A stretch of 64,000 bases of DNA from Capsicum annuum. Taxonomy: Eukaryota; Streptophyta; Magnoliopsida; Solanales; Solanaceae. This document shows, piece by piece, positions 59,861-64,000 of this stretch. The translations under genes were made by a program, and so were the position numbers. The stretch covers positions 90,612,360 through 90,676,359 of the forward strand of contig NC_061118.1 in the NCBI RefSeq assembly GCF_002878395.1, written 5' to 3'. The number at the start of each line of letters is the position of its first letter. Position 1 is the first letter of the stretch. Below the pieces are notes generated by a model that saw nothing but the letters and a program-made list of their open reading frames with translations, was not told the origin of the DNA and did no database searches.

Positions 59861-60009
59861 CCTTAATGAATCAATGATTGAATGAGAGGGGAGTTCCTTA
59901 GTATCTAAAGGAATGTTTATCTCATATCTTAGAGCTCAGAAATTGATTTCTAAAGGGTGTCTGTATCATCTAGTTTGGGTTATGGATTCTAATTCTTAAA
60001 GTCCTTCTT

Positions 60010-61100
60010 TGCAATCTGTCCTTGTGGTTAATGAATTTCCTAAAGTATTTTTCGATGATCTTCCTGAATTCCTCCCTATAGGGAAATAGATTTTGGATTG
60101 ATATCATATTGAATACCCAACCCCTTTCTATTCCTTCTTATAGAATGACTCTGGATGAACTAAAGGAACTTAAGAAGTAGTTGAAAGATCTTCTAGACAA
60201 GGGTTTCATTTGTCCTAGTAGTTCTTCATAAGGTGCTTCTGTACTTTTTGTGCAAAATAAAGATGAATCTCTTTAGATGTGTATAGACTAATGTTTGTCG
60301 AATTAGATAACCATGAAAAATAAGTGCCCTCTTTCTAGTATTGATGATTTTTTGACCAACTTTAGGGTGCTGGGTATTTATCTTAGATTGATCTTCTTTT
60401 AGGCTATCATCAGCTGAAAATTTGGTAGTTTGATATTCCCAAGACTGCTTTTTGAACTTGGTATGGTCATTATGTGTGGTATGGTCATTATGTGTTCCTG
60501 GTTATGTCATTTTGGTTGACTAATGCTCTGGTTGCTTTCACAGATCTTATGAATCGGGTGTTAAGAAATTTTCAGACTTGTTTGTGATAGTTTTAATTGA
60601 TGACATCTTGGTGTACTCTAAGAATAAGGAGGATCATTCAAATGACCTCCGAATTGTGTTGCAGACTCTTAAGGACCAAAAATTGTATGCGAAATTTTGT
60701 AAGTGTGAGTTTTGGCTAAGTGTTGTGACCTTTCTTGGGTATGTTATTTCTAGTGAGGGGATCAAGGTGGATCCACAAAAAGTTGAGGTAGTTAAAAAAT
60801 AGCCTAGAACCATGACTCCAACTGACATTAGGAGATTCTTAGGCTTAGCTAGGTATGATAGGAGGTTTGTAGAGAGTTTACCTTCTATTACTACTCCGTT
60901 GACAAAGTTAACTCAAAAAAAGGTTAAGTTCTTGTGTTCGATGCTTGTGAGGGTAGCTTTGAGATGTTGAAGGATAAGTTGACTTCTATGCCTGTTTTGA
61001 CCCTGCCTGAGGGTACTGATAGGTTTGTTATTTATTGTAATGTGTCTCATGTAGGACTGGAATGTGTTTTTTATGCATCATGGTAAGGTTACGGCTTACA
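60010..61100 (+). pseudogene. Reverse transcriptase and start of RNase H, broken
   Basis: The N-terminal RT is badly broken (GFHLS, FLGLAR and similar pieces). The catalytic part survives at 60578-60802: [20 protein letters not shown], then LQTLKDQKLYAKFCKCEFWL and FLGYVISSEGIKVDPQKVEV, ending at a TAG. A GTATGGTCATTATGTG duplication lies near 60459-60494. Confidence 0.75.
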
Positions 61101-61640
61101 CTTCCAAGAAGCTTAAGGTTTTTGTGAGAAATTACTGACTCACGACCTAAAGTTGACGGATGTGGTCTTTGCTTTGAAGATCTAGCACCATTATTTGTAC
61201 GTGGCATTTGTAGACAAGTATTTAGATCATAAGAATTTGCAGTACGTGCTTATGTAGAAGGAAATGAATCTCAGGAAAGAGAAGGTGTCTTGAATTGCTT
61301 AAGGATTATGACATGAGCCTTCTCTACCATTCAGGTAAAGCTAATATTTTTACTGATGCTCTTACAAGGTTGTCCATAGGGATCTTATCTCGCGTTGATA
61401 AGGAGAAAAGTGGGTTGGTAAAGGATACTTACAGGTGGGGTAACTTGAAAGTTTATTTTTTAGACTCTGGGAATGGAGGAGTGATTGTTCAGGCAGTGGT
61501 GGAATCATCTCTTGGTACTGAGGTGAAGGAGAAGAAGGCTTTGGATCCCATACTTATGCGTATTAAGAATGATGTGGGTCAACAAAAGGTATGGCTTTCG
61601 AAAGAAGGGGAAGCTCAGTCCCCGTTACATTGGGGTTTTT
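61101..61640 (+). pseudogene. RNase H tail and spacer of degenerate chromovirus
   Basis: LKDYDMSLLYHSGKANIFTD and ALTRLSIG are the usual end of the RNase H. The spacer towards integrase (FLDSGNGGVIVQAVVESSLG, KEKKALDPILMRIKND) is open to 61642, then stops. The HHCC region expected next is missing, so the element is truncated here. Confidence 0.75.
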
Positions 61641-62779
61641 AAAGAAATCATTACTTCGGGTTCCAAACTTTGAATTTACTTCAATTCCTTGTGTATTTCA
61701 AGCATGTATCTCTTTCCTTAAATTTAATTTTACATTGGGGCAATTGTTTACTCATTATCCACGTGGTTGAATTGATGGGTTTGAAATTAGGTTGAGGGGT
61801 TTTGACTGGTATTACTTGAATTGCTTTTCCAATGTTTTAAATTGATAATTTATGTTTTAAATTTATGGTTTTTCGACTGAATGGGTACATTGTGTGGGAA
61901 TTGTAATGGGGAACATGTGTTTCTTCAAATTGATGACTTTTTGGCCTTGTAATGGCATTGACCCCAACCCACTTTATAAATTTGTTTTTTGAACACGGAT
62001 AATTGCATAATTAAACCTTTTTATGAACCCATTGCATTGCATTAATGGATAATTGGATAAAACAAATTTGAAAGGCCCTTGGTGGCTATGATTTGGATTT
62101 TAAAATGGAACTTGGAAGTCTAATGGTTACATGGATTGGTTTGGCATGATTATATGAGCTTGCAGGCATAATTGGTATGACAATACCAAGTGGTCAGTGT
62201 CTTAATCTAAGACTCCTGGTTTAATGGTTGGGTTTATGTGCAAATTATTTTAAATTGGACTTAAAGAGAATTGTGTAGCTCACCGTGAAGATGTAGTCTC
62301 CGGGGGAGGGGGGGGGGGGACTAACACTGAAAACCACATTTGCTGGCGTGGGGGTCTATATGACCGTGTGCATAGTTCACACATTATATTTTGGAATGGC
62401 TAGAGTCTTGATGTCTTTATCCCTTCCTCCAGATTCATTGGTTCGTGCGGCTAACACACATTGGGGCCCTTTCAGCAGGAGTAGCTGAACCCTTATAGCC
62501 CGTGGGTGTTATTAGGACGGAGCGAGCTACACAATTCAGGTTAATGGGTTAAACTCTCATGTTCATGACCCTTGTCCCTATGCAACTCGTATAGAGTCTT
62601 TACGACTCATTGGAAGCCACTCGTAATCAGGAAAGAAAACTTAGCTACACACACTATTCAAGCTATGATTAGGATCCTAAGACTTCTCAAGACTCCCTAC
62701 GACTCACAAGTGGAGTCGTAGTCAGGACAGTGAAGATAGAATTTCAGAAATTTTCAAGGACCAAGAATCTGAGGTGTTG
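61641..62779 (-). repeat. Probable 3' LTR region of right-hand chromovirus
   Basis: On the minus strand the LTR start is TGCAACACCTCAGATTC at 62779, right after a purine tract. How far it extends to the left is unresolved; no clear CA end was found, and the whole 1.1 kb has no coding signal. A pair of inverted repeats (62268-62285 and 62522-62540) and a G13-type run (62300-62320) lie inside. Confidence 0.5.
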
Positions 62780-62816
62780 CATACTTCCCCCGTTAGGATC
62801 ATTCATCCTCGAATGA
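62780..62816 (-). other. Polypurine tract of right-hand chromovirus
   Basis: On the minus strand ATTCGAGGATGAATGATCC, then AACGGGGGAAGTA, precedes the LTR start. It matches the 3' end of the Tekay element at 14750-14790. Confidence 0.7.
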
Positions 62817-64000
62817 TAGGACAAGGAATTTATTAGCACGATTTGACTCCAAACACAACCACACTTACCATTAACAAAGACAGAAAACAAAGATTTTATG
62901 GATTACACATACCTCATGCACGATTATTCGAAGCGGGAAACAAGAATAGGTATTTGGACTTCAACTCCTCCTCGGCTTCCAAAGTAGTTTCTTCACACTT
63001 TTGGTTTGTCCATATGACCTTTACCGAGCCACATCCTTTGCTCACAGCTGGTGGACTTACAAATCCAAGATCTCAATCGGGACTTTTCCATACAACAAGG
63101 AATCTGAGACACCCACACTTTCCAAAGGAACAACTGGGGAAGGATTGCCCACACACTTCTTCAACATCGAAACATGGAAGACCATATGAATAGAACCCAA
63201 TCCAACTCAAAAGCCACATTGTATAGTCACCAGAAAATATGGTATAGACCAATATAACAAGGACTGGGCTTCCCCTTCTTTCCAAACCACATAAATCCCT
63301 TTATAAGAGACACCTTTAAGAACCCGAAATCATCCATATCAAATTCTAAGTCCCTTCGCTTTACATCTGCATAGGACTTTTGGAGACTTTAAGTGGCCTT
63401 AAGTATATACTATATTATCTTTATCTTTTCCATAGCTTGGTGAACCAAGTCGGGACCATACAACTTATTTTCACCAACCTCCAACTACCCAATAAGAGAT
63501 CTACACCTCCTGCCAAACAAATTTTCGAAAGGAGCCATCTCGATACTCGAGTGATAGTTATTATTATACGTAAACTCAATGAGAGGCAAATGGTCGACCC
63601 AACTACCACCAAAATTGATCACATAAGACCTTAGAATATCCTCCAAAGTCTGTACCATCCTTTCCACTTATCCTTCTATCTGAGGGTGGAAAATAGTGCT
63701 AAGGTTCACCTTAGTCCTCAAACCTCTCTAAAGGAATGCCAAAAGTGTGATAAAAACTGAGTACCTCGATCAGATATGATGGAAACCGGATCACCATGCA
63801 ACTTTATGATCTCATCAATGAAGAGCTTAGCATAATCTTCTGCCAAAATATTAGTCTTCACTGGCAAGAAGTGAGCGGGATTAGTCACCCCATCCATAAT
63901 GGCCCAAATGGAATCAAATTAATAGCGAGACCATGGAAGACCAGGCCTTTTCCACACGAGCAATTCAATCTCTTGAGACAAACCACCAGGCCTCAAGTGC
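62817..64000 (-). pseudogene. Integrase with chromodomain-like tail, partial at window edge
   Basis: Running leftward from the edge on the minus strand: a core with VQTLEDILRSYVINFGGSW, LIEFTYNNNYHSSIEMAPFE and LFGRRCRSLIG (63667-63485), then the C-terminal fold in mixed frames (RRDLEFDMDDFGFLKVSLIK, GKKGKPSPCYIGLYH), and a tail near 62960-63010 where family phrases for ETTWEAEEELKSKYP can be traced in a shifted frame. Stops and frameshifts break it. RT, protease and gag would lie right of the window. Confidence 0.75.

Larger units (their letters stand above)
57492..61640 (+). mobile_element. Degenerate plus-strand chromovirus (short LTR, gag, pol)
   Basis: A 500-bp LTR, a PBS-like site, gag, protease, RT and RNase H follow in normal order. 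It stops in the RNase H-integrase spacer near 61640, where LTR-like sequence of the next element begins. Stops are frequent throughout. Protein phrases are of the Tekay type. Confidence 0.75.

Noticed and set aside
1..64000. An entirely new multi-gene system
   Set aside because: I looked for gene clusters outside the retroelements on both strands. Only profilin and the LINE polyprotein remain as intact genes, and both belong to known families.

Overview
This window is plant nuclear DNA, most likely from a Solanaceae species with a large, retrotransposon-rich genome. I infer this from nested Ty3/gypsy elements primed by initiator-Met tRNA, an RTE-type LINE whose 3' end looks like the tobacco/potato TS-type SINE tail, grass- and nightshade-style MITE ends, and a three-exon plant profilin gene. 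I cannot name the species. Nothing looks bacterial. There are no operons, CRISPR arrays or convincing RNA genes.

Layout. (1) 1-12592, plus strand: the 3' part of a Tat/Ogre-lineage Ty3/gypsy element, with protease, RT, dual RNase H, integrase, a 3.6-kb repeat-rich 3' non-coding region and a 3.7-kb 3' LTR. It sits inside the 3' LTR of (2), a minus-strand Tekay-type chromovirus at 12593-22229 with 2.4-kb LTRs. The first 291 bp of that LTR are missing here and should lie upstream of the window. (3) 22230-28849: a gene island with two MITE-like sequences and the only clear host gene, a complete profilin gene (minus, exons 26700-26578, 24648-24511 and 24088-23954; 131 aa). (4) 28850-31974, plus: the 3' end and LTR of another chromovirus. 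(5) about 32060-33683, plus: a decayed Athila-type gag/protease. (6) 33684-57491, minus: a chromovirus with a 2.9-kb 3' LTR, a pol remnant and an incomplete 5' LTR.

(7) The 5' LTR of element 6 is split at 38803-56478 by a 17.7-kb large non-autonomous LTR element (LARD-like: about 5-kb LTRs, about 3.5 kb of non-coding interior) with a perfect 5-bp target duplication. (8) Inside that interior lies a nearly full-length RTE-type LINE (45414-49566) with a perfect 17-18-bp target duplication and an uninterrupted endonuclease-RT frame of about 1000 codons. It is the youngest insertion in the window. (9) 57492-about 61640, plus: a heavily mutated chromovirus with a short LTR. (10) about 61641-64000, minus: the 3' end of another chromovirus, running off the right edge.

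The insertion order can be read directly: chromovirus (6), then LARD (7), then LINE (8); and Tekay (2), then Tat/Ogre element (1). Nearly all retroelement proteins are broken. The two intact coding units are profilin and the LINE polyprotein. I saw no wholly new gene system. The most unusual items are the LINE frame that has no AUG before its endonuclease domain but has a strong G-run cluster there, the tandem arrays inside the LARD LTRs, and the minisatellites in the Tat/Ogre 3' region.
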